A stretch of DNA of 64,000 bases, taken from Nephthysia sp036513515 (GTDB lineage: Bacteria; Chloroflexota; Dormibacteria; Dormibacterales; Dormibacteraceae). This document shows, in pieces, positions 17,441-26,040 of this stretch (position 1 is its first letter; every line of letters begins with the position of its first letter). The stretch lies in NCBI GenBank assembly GCA_036513515.1, contig DATBYW010000079.1:1-64000 (forward strand), read 5' to 3'. The translations under genes and the position numbers were made by a program. Under the pieces are notes generated by a model, which did no database searches, was not told where the DNA came from, and saw only the letters and a list, made by a program, of their open reading frames with translations.

Positions 17441-19756
17441 ATGAGACGCGCCAGGGCCGCGCTGCTCACTTCACCCAGCCAGCTCCCGGGCGCGGCCCGG
17501 GCGCTGCGCCTGGGCTCCCGGGTGGGGGCCTGGAGGGCCACGGAGGTGGTGCTGGTGGTCGCCCTGGTGGCGGGCGCCTGCTTCCTGCGCCTCTGGCAGC
17601 TCGGCCACGTCGGCTTTCGCGGAGACGAGGCGGTTTACGGTGGCCAGGCCGCCCTGCTGGCCGGGGTCCATCCCATGGGCCGGCACTTCATCCTGCTCTC
17701 CCGCGGGAACTCGAACTTCCTTCTCTACCAGCACCTCGTCGCCGCCGTGTACCAAGCGGTGGGCGTCAACGACCTGGCCGCGCGAGCGGTCGCCGCCACC
17801 TTCAGCGTGCTCACCGTGGTGGTCACGCTGCTCGTCGCGCGCACGCTCTACGATCGGCCCACCGCGTACCTCTCCGCCATCCTGATGGCGGCCAGCAGCT
17901 ACGCGGTGTCCCTGGGCCGGCTGGCTTTCCTCGACTCCACGCTCACCTTCTTCTTCGCCCTCTCCATGCTCTGCCTGGTTCGCTGGCTGCGGACGGGCAG
18001 GGTCCTCTGGATGGCCGCCTTCGGGGCGGCGGCCTCCTTCGCGATCCAGGCCAAGCTCGTGGGCATCCTGGTCTTTCCGATCTGCGTCGCCTACGTGCTC
18101 CTGTCGAGGTCGCTGAAGAAGCTGGACTGGCCAAGGCTGGCCCTGGCCGCGGTGATCTTCCTGATCTGCATGCTTCCCGCCCTCCTCCAGCTTTCGCAGA
18201 GCCTGCAGCAGTTCCTCGACCTGCTGCCGCAGAGCAGCCGTCGGGTCAGCTACGTCCCCTGGTACTACTACGCGCGGCTGCTGGTTGGCTACGAGGGGCC
18301 GGTGATGCCGGCCCTGTGGGCGGCCGGGATAGTGCTGGGCCTGGTCCGAAGGGCGAGGGAGGACCTGCTTCCGCTGCTCTGGATCATCGTCGTCCTGGGC
18401 TTCTTCCAGCTCTATCCCCTGAAGGCCTTCAACTACATGATGCCGCTGGTCCCGGCGGTCTCTTTGATGGCGGCGCGGGCCCTGGTCTGGCTCGCCCGGC
18501 GCCACGTCTGGAGGACGGCCGTGGCCGGCGCCGCGGTGGTCACCATGGCGGCTTTCGCCGCCCCCTCCCTGCAGGCCGTGCTGGCCAACGACAGCTTCGG
18601 GGGACTGAAGGAGGCGGCTGAGTGGCTCGGCCAGAACAGCCCCGACCATGCCGGGGTGATGACCATGTCCGGCGGCTCGGCGCAGTACGTCTTCGCCTTC
18701 TACGCCAATCGCGACTCCTACCCGTACGGCAGGTTTCAGCTGGCCACCGTGCTGCCCGGGGGGGCCGTGGTGCCGCCGACTCCGACCCAGAACGCCACCC
18801 CGCGCGACTGGGTCACCTACTGGCCGCCGAAGCTGATCGAAAGCGGCACCGTCTCCTACCTCGTCTACTACACCAACGACCCCCGCGCAGGCGACGGCAT
18901 AGACGAACCGTCCAGCGACGCGCCCATCGACATGACGGCCAGGCAGCGGATGTTCAAGCGGCTGATCGAGCGCTACGACGGCCAGCTGGTGCACACCGTC
19001 TACCGCGACCACGCGGCTCGGGTGTGGATCTACCGGGTGACCAAGCCGCTGCCCAGGCCGGAGGTCACCTACACGGTGACCGGCGGCGTGGTCACTCTGC
19101 AGGGCTGGGGGTTCTCGCCAAACTCCCAGGTCACCGTCACCTACGCGGGCAAGCCCGTCGCCCAGACCGCCTCCGACGCCCATAACGCGGCCACGGCCAG
19201 CTTCCCGCTGCCGCCCTGGACGCGCCCCAGCTATCGCGTGACGGTCTCCGACGCCGACGGCAGCTTCACCTCCTTCACAGGACTTCCGAGGCCCAAGGTC
19301 GACATGAAGGTGGAGCGCGGACTCGTGGTGGTGACGGGGAGCGGGATGCCGGCCAATACCCCGGTGACAGTGACCTATCACAAGAAACCGGTCGGGCACA
19401 CGACGGTGGACTCCAACGGGTCGATGTCGGTCAGCTTCCCGCTGCCGCCCTGGTCGCGGCCCCGGTTCCACCTGGTGGTTGCCGGGCAGGGAGGCACCTA
19501 TGCGTCCTTCAACGAGATTCCCAAACCCGAGGTGACGTACTCGCTGCGGGGCGGGATCATCACCGTGCACGGCTCCAACGTCGCTCCGGGAACGGTGCTC
19601 TCGATCAGCTACGGCGGTGTCGTGCTGGGAGGGGGCCAGGCCAATCCGGACGGGACGTTCACGGCCGCGGTCATTCCCCGGCAGGTAAGGCCGCGCCTCC
19701 GGCTGGTCGTAGCCGGCGATCAAGGTGTCTACGGCAATTTTTCCCACGTGCAGTGA
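17441..19756 (+). CDS. GT39-type membrane glycosyltransferase with three C-terminal repeats
   Basis: This is a 771-residue protein. An N-terminal catalytic module has about 10-12 membrane helices and the loop G-F-R-G-D-E-A-V-Y near residue 60, whose acidic residue fits the D/E of ArnT/PMT-type dolichol- or polyprenol-phosphate sugar transferases (GT39). After a soluble segment come three tandem repeats of about 75 residues (about 540-771), each starting P-R/K-P-x-V with a conserved F-P-L-P-P-W motif in the first two. ATG 17441 is chosen for GAAGGGAACG just upstream. It likely glycosylates extracytoplasmic substrates. Confidence 0.82.
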   Translation: MRRARAALLTSPSQLPGAARALRLGSRVGAWRATEVVLVVALVAGACFLRLWQLGHVGFRGDEAVYGGQAALLAGVHPMGRHFILLSRGNSNFLLYQHLVAAVYQAVGVNDLAARAVAATFSVLTVVVTLLVARTLYDRPTAYLSAILMAASSYAVSLGRLAFLDSTLTFFFALSMLCLVRWLRTGRVLWMAAFGAAASFAIQAKLVGILVFPICVAYVLLSRSLKKLDWPRLALAAVIFLICMLPALLQLSQSLQQFLDLLPQSSRRVSYVPWYYYARLLVGYEGPVMPALWAAGIVLGLVRRAREDLLPLLWIIVVLGFFQLYPLKAFNYMMPLVPAVSLMAARALVWLARRHVWRTAVAGAAVVTMAAFAAPSLQAVLANDSFGGLKEAAEWLGQNSPDHAGVMTMSGGSAQYVFAFYANRDSYPYGRFQLATVLPGGAVVPPTPTQNATPRDWVTYWPPKLIESGTVSYLVYYTNDPRAGDGIDEPSSDAPIDMTARQRMFKRLIERYDGQLVHTVYRDHAARVWIYRVTKPLPRPEVTYTVTGGVVTLQGWGFSPNSQVTVTYAGKPVAQTASDAHNAATASFPLPPWTRPSYRVTVSDADGSFTSFTGLPRPKVDMKVERGLVVVTGSGMPANTPVTVTYHKKPVGHTTVDSNGSMSVSFPLPPWSRPRFHLVVAGQGGTYASFNEIPKPEVTYSLRGGIITVHGSNVAPGTVLSISYGGVVLGGGQANPDGTFTAAVIPRQVRPRLRLVVAGDQGVYGNFSHVQ

Positions 19757-19772
19757 GGGGGTGGGGGACAGA

Positions 19773-20732
19773 GTGAGGAGCCTGGCTGAACGGGCGTTCG
19801 TCAAGAAGGTGACCGGCCGGGTCGGACGGCCATTTCCGCCGCGCTCGCGGCCACTGGTGATCGTGGCGGGGGTAGCCATCGCGCTGGCGCTGGGGCTGGG
19901 AGTGATACTCACAGCCTTCGGCGCCGGCAGCGACCGGCAATCGGCGGCCAAGCTCTCCTCTCCGCCCTGGTATGGAGGCCCGGTCGGCTGCCGTGAGGAT
20001 CCGATGGCGCACGTCCACGACGCCTCCAGGTTCATCGTCGTGGCCAAGTGCGCCACCGTGAGCGGCACCGTCAAGTCCGCCCACCTGGACCCGGCAGACG
20101 GGACCTTCAAAATGCAGGTCAACGTCGATTCCGCCTACCAGCGGTTCCTTACCGCGCCCAACCGGGGAGTCCTCACGGCCGCAGTCATCCCGACCGATCA
20201 GCCCTCGGTCGTGGTGCCCAGCCCGGGCCAGCATCTCACCCTCTACGGCGCCTGGGTGGAGGAACGCGTCGTCAACGGGGTCGGCAGGGTCAGGCTCCAT
20301 CCCACCTGGGGAGTCCAGGTCTCGGATCCCGGCCAGTCGGTGGCTCCCCTCACAGCCAGCCAGGGCCGCTTCCAGCAGCCCGCGGCTTCCCCGAGCAGCT
20401 CGCCGCACGTCGACCTCGCCCAGAGCCTCTCCGTCAAGGTCACGGCCCCGACCGCGGTCAAAGTCGGTGCCCCGATGGCGGTGTCGATCGCCGTCGAATC
20501 GCTCCTCGACGGGCAGCCCAAGCCGGCGCCCACGGCGGCGCTCTACTGCGAGGTGGTCGCCGACCAGGGCCGGCTGGTGCAGTGGAAGGCGGCCACGGCC
20601 AACGGCAACGGGATGGCCAGGATCGACATGGTGACCACCGCTCCGCCCGGTGACTACACGCTCTGGGTCTACGCGCACAAGGGGATCCAGGGCGGCATAG
20701 GCAGGGTCAGATTCTCGGTCAGCAAGGGCTGA
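19773..20732 (+). CDS. Membrane-anchored extracytoplasmic protein, Ig-like C-terminus
   Basis: This is a 319-residue protein with a basic N-terminus and one membrane segment (about 27-52). A first extracytoplasmic domain (about 65-190) looks like a small beta-barrel, and a C-terminal Ig-like beta-sandwich (about 215-319) ends V-W-V-Y-A-H-K-G-I-Q-G-G-I-G-R-V-R-F. I do not recognise a named family. GTG 19773 is preferred because of the G-rich Shine-Dalgarno before it; the frame is open from 19725, inside the GT39 gene. It sits in one run with the GT39 and DNRLRE-phosphoesterase genes. Confidence 0.65.
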   Translation: MRSLAERAFVKKVTGRVGRPFPPRSRPLVIVAGVAIALALGLGVILTAFGAGSDRQSAAKLSSPPWYGGPVGCREDPMAHVHDASRFIVVAKCATVSGTVKSAHLDPADGTFKMQVNVDSAYQRFLTAPNRGVLTAAVIPTDQPSVVVPSPGQHLTLYGAWVEERVVNGVGRVRLHPTWGVQVSDPGQSVAPLTASQGRFQQPAASPSSSPHVDLAQSLSVKVTAPTAVKVGAPMAVSIAVESLLDGQPKPAPTAALYCEVVADQGRLVQWKAATANGNGMARIDMVTTAPPGDYTLWVYAHKGIQGGIGRVRFSVSKG

Positions 20733-20751
20733 TCCGGAGGCTCTGGCGACC

Positions 20752-23160
20752 TTGAGACCAGGCGTGTCCAGGTTCATCGGAAGGCGCGGCCTCGTCCTCC
20801 TGGCTGGAGCGGCGACCCTCGTCCTGGCGGCATCGGCGGTGCTCTTCTTCCTCGCCCAGCGCTCGACGTCCCCCTACACGGTCACCTTGAAGCCGGTCGC
20901 CGACGCCTACGTCAGCAAAGCGCAGCCGCAGTCCAACTACGGCTCACAGAAAGACCTTCGCGCGAGCGCCATCCCCGCCGTGCACGCCTACCTCCGGTTC
21001 TCGATCAAGAGCGGTACGGTCCCTGTCGCCAAGGCGACTCTCAGGCTCTGGAGCGAGGGCTCGAGCCCGATCGGCTACCTGGTGCGACCGGTCGACGGCA
21101 GCGGCTGGGACGAGCACACGATCACAGCCGTTACGGCTCCTCCCTACGGAGAGGTGGTGGCGGCCTCAGGCCCCGTCACCGAGAACAGCTGGACCAGCGT
21201 CGATCTGACGAATTTCATATCCCGGCCCGGGGAGGTCACCTTCGCGATCACCTCCAACAGCCGCCAGACCGTCAGGCTGGAGAGCCGGAAGAACGCGCAT
21301 CCGCCCGAACTGGTCATCCTGACCCGCGGCTCGGCGAGCGGCCAGAGCCGGCCCGCCGCCTCTCCCAGCCTGCCGCCGGTGCAGGCGCTGCGCGGGATCA
21401 TCGAAGACGTCACCTCGGCGACCGGTTACCGCTACGGCACGCGTGACGACGCCGACCACTCGATGGACTCCCTGAAGGTCATCCAGAGCCCCACTGGAGG
21501 CTACCTCGGCGTCTATCACAGCGCGGACGCCGGGGGCGTCTTCCACGCGGAGCTGGCGACCTCCACCGACGTGCTCCAGTGGGCCTATAAAACTGACCTC
21601 GACACCCACGCCTCGCAGCCCACCATCAAGGCGCTGCCGGACGGGGGGTTCCTCGTCGTCGAGGAGTCGGACAACAAAGGCCTGGTGCAGCTGCCCGTGG
21701 CCTGGCTGCGCTTCCTGCACTACCCGAACCTGGAAGCGCTGCTGGCGGCTCGGCCTGACCGGAAGTTCGACGCTCCGCACACGCTGGTTGGATCGAGCAC
21801 CGGGGCCGAAGGCACTCCGGACGTCTACTCGGTGACGCTGTCGCCGAACATCGACAGGTCGACGATCGAGGTTGACTTCCACTACTTCAAGGACGGCATC
21901 GTCGATCAGCCTGCCCGGGGGACCCTGAAGAACTTCGCCTCCTGGTCCACCAGGCGCGACGAAAAGCTCGCCGCCACCTTCATAGGGGTGGGCGGCGCCG
22001 GGGGCACCGGGGATCGGGACGAGGTCGTCTACCAGGGTCTGCCGTTCACGCTCGCCGAAGTGGCCGCCAGCAGTGGCGCGCCCTGGGAGCCGTACCTCTA
22101 CGACTACACACTTGGCAGCGCGATCGCGCTCAAGGTGAGGACGCATGGCGGGAGCACCGCCTTCGGCAATCCCACGGCAAGCACGGTCAAGGCGCCCTCG
22201 GGCGCACCTGCCGTGGTCATCACGATGTTCATCCCCCGGACCGGCGCGGCGCCAGGGGAGCCGGGGGAGCTCGTCTACTTCCGGGAGTACGGAGGCCGCC
22301 CCGCCCCGCTGCCGACATCGGGCGGCGGTCCCCGGAGCAACGATGACCCCGTGATCGCCACCGCCGGCGACATCGCCTGCCTCCGGAGCACGGCCTCGCC
22401 AACGACCTGTCACCAGGAGACGACGGCGGGACTGGTCCGGCAGCTGGCGCCCACCGCGGTCCTGCCGCTCGGTGACGAGCAGTACGAGACGGGAACGCTG
22501 GACGGTTTCAGCGGGTCGTACGACCCGACCTGGGGCCAATTCAAAGCGATAACCAAGCCGGTGCCCGGAAACCACGAGTACCAGACGCCGGGCGCCACCG
22601 GTTACTACTCTTACTACGGAGCGGCCGCGGGGGATCCCACCAAGGGCTACTACAGCTACGACCTCGGCTCCTGGCACATGATCGCTCTCAACGGCAACTG
22701 CGGCGCCATCGGCGGCTGCGGCCCCGGCTCGCCTCAGGACCAGTGGTTGCAGGCCGACCTGGCCTCCAAGCACAACGTCTGCACGCTGGCTTACTGGCAC
22801 CAGCCTCGTTTCAGCTCCGGTGAGCACGGCAACGAACCCGTCTACGACAGCCTCTGGCAGGACCTCTACAAGGCAGGGGCGGACGTCGTGCTGAACGGCC
22901 ACGACCACGACTACGAGCGGTTCGCGCCCCAGGACCCGGCGGCTCACGTGGACGCCTCGCGCGGCATCCGCGAGTTCGTGGTCGGCACCGGCGGCAAGAG
23001 CCACTACAACTTCCCCAAGGTCGCCCCCAACAGCGAGGCGCGCAACGCCGACACCTTCGGCATCATGCGCATGACGCTGCACGCCAGGTCCTACGACTGG
23101 CAGTTCCTGCCCGAGCCCGGCGGCACCTTCACCGATTCTGGCACGGGGGCCTGCCACTAA
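20752..23160 (+). CDS. Membrane-anchored DNRLRE-metallophosphoesterase protein
   Basis: This is an 802-residue protein with an N-terminal membrane anchor or signal (about 12-36). A DNRLRE domain (about 42-190) starts with V-A-D-A-Y-V-S-K then N-Y-G-S. A central domain of about 300 residues with repeated G-G-Y/F-L strands suggests a beta-propeller. A C-terminal calcineurin-like phosphoesterase (about 530-802) carries A-G-D-I, L-G-D-E-Q-Y, G-N-H-E-Y and N-G-H-D-H-D-Y-E. Its catalytic domain is a clear paralogue of the one at 8609, but the module order is inverted. The start is TTG 20752 with GGAGG 12 bases upstream. It closes the envelope-glycosylation run. Confidence 0.85.
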   Translation: MRPGVSRFIGRRGLVLLAGAATLVLAASAVLFFLAQRSTSPYTVTLKPVADAYVSKAQPQSNYGSQKDLRASAIPAVHAYLRFSIKSGTVPVAKATLRLWSEGSSPIGYLVRPVDGSGWDEHTITAVTAPPYGEVVAASGPVTENSWTSVDLTNFISRPGEVTFAITSNSRQTVRLESRKNAHPPELVILTRGSASGQSRPAASPSLPPVQALRGIIEDVTSATGYRYGTRDDADHSMDSLKVIQSPTGGYLGVYHSADAGGVFHAELATSTDVLQWAYKTDLDTHASQPTIKALPDGGFLVVEESDNKGLVQLPVAWLRFLHYPNLEALLAARPDRKFDAPHTLVGSSTGAEGTPDVYSVTLSPNIDRSTIEVDFHYFKDGIVDQPARGTLKNFASWSTRRDEKLAATFIGVGGAGGTGDRDEVVYQGLPFTLAEVAASSGAPWEPYLYDYTLGSAIALKVRTHGGSTAFGNPTASTVKAPSGAPAVVITMFIPRTGAAPGEPGELVYFREYGGRPAPLPTSGGGPRSNDDPVIATAGDIACLRSTASPTTCHQETTAGLVRQLAPTAVLPLGDEQYETGTLDGFSGSYDPTWGQFKAITKPVPGNHEYQTPGATGYYSYYGAAAGDPTKGYYSYDLGSWHMIALNGNCGAIGGCGPGSPQDQWLQADLASKHNVCTLAYWHQPRFSSGEHGNEPVYDSLWQDLYKAGADVVLNGHDHDYERFAPQDPAAHVDASRGIREFVVGTGGKSHYNFPKVAPNSEARNADTFGIMRMTLHARSYDWQFLPEPGGTFTDSGTGACH

Positions 23161-23535
23161 GAGCAGGCAGAGCGCACCCCCCGGCACCCGGCAGCCTCCA
23201 GGGATAAATGGGTACCCCGATGCGCCGGGGCGTTCCTGATTACGTAAGTCTTAAGGGCTCGTAATGGCTCGTTAATCAGACCTCCGGCCGAATACCGGGT
23301 GTCGGCGAGCGAGAGCCTCGATTGTGCGGGGAAGAAAGTGGCCGGCCGGCATGCCGGCTCAGACGTTCCCGCCGATCGAGCGAGGCGATGAGCGGGGCGA
23401 GCTTTGAAAGGCGTGCGGGGAAGCCTGAACGGGAGAAAGGGAGAAGGTCGTGCGCAGTCTGACGCTGCACGCTCCGCCGCGCCGGCGGTGCCTGGCACCA
23501 AGACTGCTCCAAAGGGAGAAGAAGAGCAGAAGAAG
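23161..23535. other. 375-base upstream region of LuxR-type regulator
   Basis: No gene is convincing here, although the regulator frame is open from about 23404. An AT-richer patch at 23236-23280 carries an inverted repeat (CTGATTA / TAATCAG) and a near-direct repeat (GGCTCGTAAT, GGCTCGTTAAT), a likely promoter or operator area. Confidence 0.4.
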
Positions 23536-24204
23536 ATGGAGGCGCCGATCCACGTCCTCATCCTGGAAAGGCAGCGCCTGGTCGCAGAATCTCTCTGGCA
23601 GGCGCTGGAATCGCTGGACCCGACGGTGAAGATCGTCGGCGTGGCGGCCACTCGCGAAGAGGCCTCCACCCTCGCCGAGCGTCACCGCCCCCAGGTCGTC
23701 CTGGTCGATTCGCAGCTGGCCCAGGACACCCCGGACTTTCCGCTTCGGACGGACGGCGGCGCCGCCATCGTGATGCTCGGAAACGACGACGCGGAAGAGG
23801 AGCTGCTGAACGCGGTCGAGGCCGAGTGGCGAGGCTACGTGAACAAGAAGCTGCCGCTGATGGCGCTTCTGGCCGTGATAAGGCGAACGGCGGCGGGTGA
23901 GGTCGTGATGCCGGCCGACCTTCTCTACCGGGCGATCCAGCGCCAGTCGCTCAAGAAGCGCAACGGCCACAGCGACGAGGTCAACCAGCTCACCTCTCGC
24001 GAACGAGAGGTTCTCGAGCTGATCGGCTGCGGCATGGACAACAAGAGCATCGCGGCCACGCTCGGCATACGGCTCACCACCACGCGAAGCCACGTGCAGC
24101 GCGTCCTCGAGAAGCTCGGCGTGCACTCGAAGCTGCAGGCCATGCGCTACGCCAACGGCAAGGCCCGCGACCGCGCCCGCCGGCAGCCCTCGCTCAAGAA
24201 CTGA
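23536..24204 (+). CDS. LuxR/NarL-type response regulator
   Basis: This is a 222-residue protein with an N-terminal receiver-like domain (1-125) and a LuxR-type helix-turn-helix (about 155-215; L-T-S-R-E-R-E-V-L-E-L-I-G-C-G then N-K-S-I-A-A-T-L-G-I). The expected phospho-acceptor Asp is present in V-V-L-V-D-S and a Lys in N-K-K-L. The usual acidic pair at the end of strand 1 is reduced to one Glu (L-E-R-Q), so metal binding and phosphorylation may be weak. ATG 23536 starts the family similarity; a TTG at 23404 would add 44 low-complexity residues. It may be the partner of the kinase at 26205, an inference from proximity only. Confidence 0.85.
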   Translation: MEAPIHVLILERQRLVAESLWQALESLDPTVKIVGVAATREEASTLAERHRPQVVLVDSQLAQDTPDFPLRTDGGAAIVMLGNDDAEEELLNAVEAEWRGYVNKKLPLMALLAVIRRTAAGEVVMPADLLYRAIQRQSLKKRNGHSDEVNQLTSREREVLELIGCGMDNKSIAATLGIRLTTTRSHVQRVLEKLGVHSKLQAMRYANGKARDRARRQPSLKN

Positions 24205-24280
24205 GGCCCCTCACTTCTCCGGCTCGCATCTATGTGCTGCCCTTCCGCGACCCGGAAAATCCAGGTGGAGCTGACGGCGC

Positions 24281-25537
24281 CTATGGCGTAGAGGTCCGGC
24301 CGGCGGGAGGGTCGGCGGCTGGCGGTGGACGGAGCAGGGCCGGCGCCGCGGTCGATGCACGCCGCCGGCTGAGCAGGAAAAAGGCGTACGCCGTGGCCAC
24401 GGCCATGAGCCCGGCCCCGAAGACGGTGAAGGATCCGCGCGGGCCCAGCGCGGCCGTCAGCAGCCCTCCCGCCCCGAGGCCGAGGGCCTTCGCGGCCTGA
24501 GTGAGCGTGAAGCGAGCGGACATTATCGTCCCCCGGTTCAAAGTGCTTCCGGCATCCATCAGCGCGCTCATGTTGGTCACCGCATAGACGGCGTTGCCGA
24601 CGCCGCTGACGGCCACGGCGAGGGTGGCCGGCCAGAGGTTGGGGCTCAGGCCGACGCCCGCGACGCCCGCCGCAAAGACCCATAAGGCAGCGGCCAGTGC
24701 CGGTAGCCGGATCTGCGTGGTGATGCGACCGGCTACCAGGCTGCCCAGCACAGCGCCCGCTATCAGGCAGAGCTCGAGCAGCGTGTAGGCGCTCGGACCG
24801 CTGTTCGAGAGCTGATAGGCGGCCGGCAGGAGTGCGGTGTTCAGCATGCCGATGACGAAAACGGTGGCCGCCGCGACCAGCAGGAGGGGAGCCACCCCGG
24901 GCACGGCCCAGGCGCGGCGCACGCCTCCCCGCAGCCTGGTGGCCGTCACTCCCCCACCCAGCGAGCCCAGCGAGGCCACGATCCCAGCCGAGGCGGCGAA
25001 GGTGAGGGCATCCGCGACATAGATGAGGCGGGGATCGCCGAGGCGGGCCAGCGCCAGGCCGGCCACCGCGAACCCTGTCGCCTGCCCCAACGTCGTGGCG
25101 GTGAGGAGGAGGGCGTTGGCGGCGCCCACCTCGCCACGGCCGACCAGATGGGGTACTGCAGCCTGCCGCGAAGGCAGGACCAGCGCCTCGACGGCTCCCA
25201 GCAGGAAGAGCGCGGGGTAGAGCAGGAAGACGGAGAGCCCCACCAGGAGGGGCAGGCTCAGCACCAGGAGGAAGCGGACGATCTCCAGCCGGACGATCAG
25301 CCGGCGGCGATCCAGCCGATCGGTGCTGGCGCCGAGCAAGGCTCCGACGGACAAAGCGGCCAGCATCTGGGTGCCGAAGGCGAAGGCCACTGCGAGCGGA
25401 GTGCGGGTCGCCTGGTAGAGCAGGACCAGGGACACGGTCAAAGTGAGCGGATCACCAGTCGAGGAGATCAGCACCGCCGCTGTGAGCCTGCCCACCCGGT
25501 TGTTGTGACGAATCAGCCCGTAGGGCCCTAGAGACAA
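24281..25537 (-). CDS. MFS transporter, possible exporter for the GWFD peptides
   Basis: This 418-residue transporter has about 12 hydrophobic helices and resembles the MFS_3/enterobactin-exporter (EntS)-like group, with the G-A-S-T-D-R-L-D-R-R loop as motif A. TTG 25537 is preferred because GGAGGT lies about eight bases before it; the frame is open to GTG 25669 without MFS similarity. It is transcribed divergently from the tiny GWFD ORFs, with about 280 bases between. An export role for those peptides is inferred from position alone. A multidrug or siderophore exporter is equally possible. Confidence 0.8.
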   Translation of the reverse strand: MSLGPYGLIRHNNRVGRLTAAVLISSTGDPLTLTVSLVLLYQATRTPLAVAFAFGTQMLAALSVGALLGASTDRLDRRRLIVRLEIVRFLLVLSLPLLVGLSVFLLYPALFLLGAVEALVLPSRQAAVPHLVGRGEVGAANALLLTATTLGQATGFAVAGLALARLGDPRLIYVADALTFAASAGIVASLGSLGGGVTATRLRGGVRRAWAVPGVAPLLLVAAATVFVIGMLNTALLPAAYQLSNSGPSAYTLLELCLIAGAVLGSLVAGRITTQIRLPALAAALWVFAAGVAGVGLSPNLWPATLAVAVSGVGNAVYAVTNMSALMDAGSTLNRGTIMSARFTLTQAAKALGLGAGGLLTAALGPRGSFTVFGAGLMAVATAYAFFLLSRRRASTAAPALLRPPPAADPPAGRTSTP

Positions 25538-25634
25538 AGCATCCCCACCTCCCAAGCCAAGCCAGCATACCTGAGCCCGCGCCCTGAGGCCTACAGAGAG
25601 TGCCGCCGCCGCAGATGCGTGTGGCATGGGCTGA

Positions 25635-25663
25635 TTGTTAGGTCTCTGAAAGAGTGGAATACT
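25635..25663 (+). promoter_or_regulatory. Predicted sigma70-type promoter upstream of heptapeptide ORFs
   Basis: TTGTTA and AATACT are separated by 17 bases, close to the -35/-10 consensus. This is unusually clear for such GC-rich DNA. Transcription would start near 25670, about 150 bases before the first tiny ORF. No other convincing promoter was seen in the interval. Confidence 0.5.
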
Positions 25664-25819
25664 GGACACAGTCTGTAGGGGACGTCTGGGGTAGCCCTTG
25701 GGGAACCAACGCTGCGGACGAGGCCATATTTCTTGGTGGTGGGCGGCTGCACATGGGGCGGGGGGACTGGCCCACTTTTAGTTGCTCCGGCGTGCCTCGA
25801 CAACCAATGAGGAGGAGTC

Positions 25820-25843
25820 ATGTACGACGGCTGGTTCGATTGA
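25820..25843 (+). CDS. Heptapeptide ORF 1 (M-Y-D-G-W-F-D)
   Basis: A seven-codon ORF (ATG TAC GAC GGC TGG TTC GAT, TGA stop) is preceded by AGGAGGAG with normal Shine-Dalgarno spacing. An in-frame TGA at 25808 rules out an upstream-extended version unless a non-standard start is used. It shares the C-terminal G-W-F-D with two further ORFs downstream. It is in a different frame from copies 2 and 3, so the copies are not parts of one long reading frame. Function unknown. Confidence 0.6.
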   Translation: MYDGWFD

Positions 25844-25922
25844 ACTCCACGACATGCGATCAGACAGACGATTACAGCGACGTATGCGACGAGATGGCCA
25901 ATCACTCACAAGGGAGGAAGAG

Positions 25923-25946
25923 ATGAATCGCGGTTGGTTCGACTGA
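25923..25946 (+). CDS. Heptapeptide ORF 2 (M-N-R-G-W-F-D)
   Basis: A seven-codon ORF (ATG AAT CGC GGT TGG TTC GAC, TGA stop) has AGGGAGG five bases before the ATG. An in-frame ATG at 25854 could extend it to a 30-residue Arg-rich peptide ending in the same seven residues, but no ribosome-binding site of similar strength precedes that ATG. The peptide is identical to copy 3 while the Gly and Phe codons differ, which favours selection on the amino-acid sequence. Confidence 0.6.
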   Translation: MNRGWFD

Positions 25947-26000
25947 TCAAAAGGGCGGACGGCGCCGGTGCAGGCAATTACTCAGCAAAAGGGGAAGGTC

Positions 26001-26024
26001 GTGAATCGCGGCTGGTTTGACTGA
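26001..26024 (+). CDS. Heptapeptide ORF 3 (M-N-R-G-W-F-D, GTG start)
   Basis: A seven-codon ORF (GTG AAT CGC GGC TGG TTT GAC, TGA stop) follows AAGGGGAAGG. The encoded peptide equals copy 2 but uses GTG, GGC and TTT in place of ATG, GGT and TTC. A GTG at 25968 in the same frame would give an 18-residue form. It lies 181 bases before the kinase start, and a GC-rich region capable of folding follows it. Confidence 0.55.
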   Translation: MNRGWFD

Positions 26025-26040
26025 GACCTCGAACTAAATG

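Noticed and set aside
17471..20122. 883-residue minus-strand ORF
   Set aside because: It spans two well-supported plus-strand genes and has no recognisable domain.
25654..25926. 90-residue plus-strand ORF across the heptapeptide region
   Set aside because: It runs over the promoter and ORF 1 in a different frame, has mixed composition and ends inside ORF 2; the three short ORFs explain the region better.
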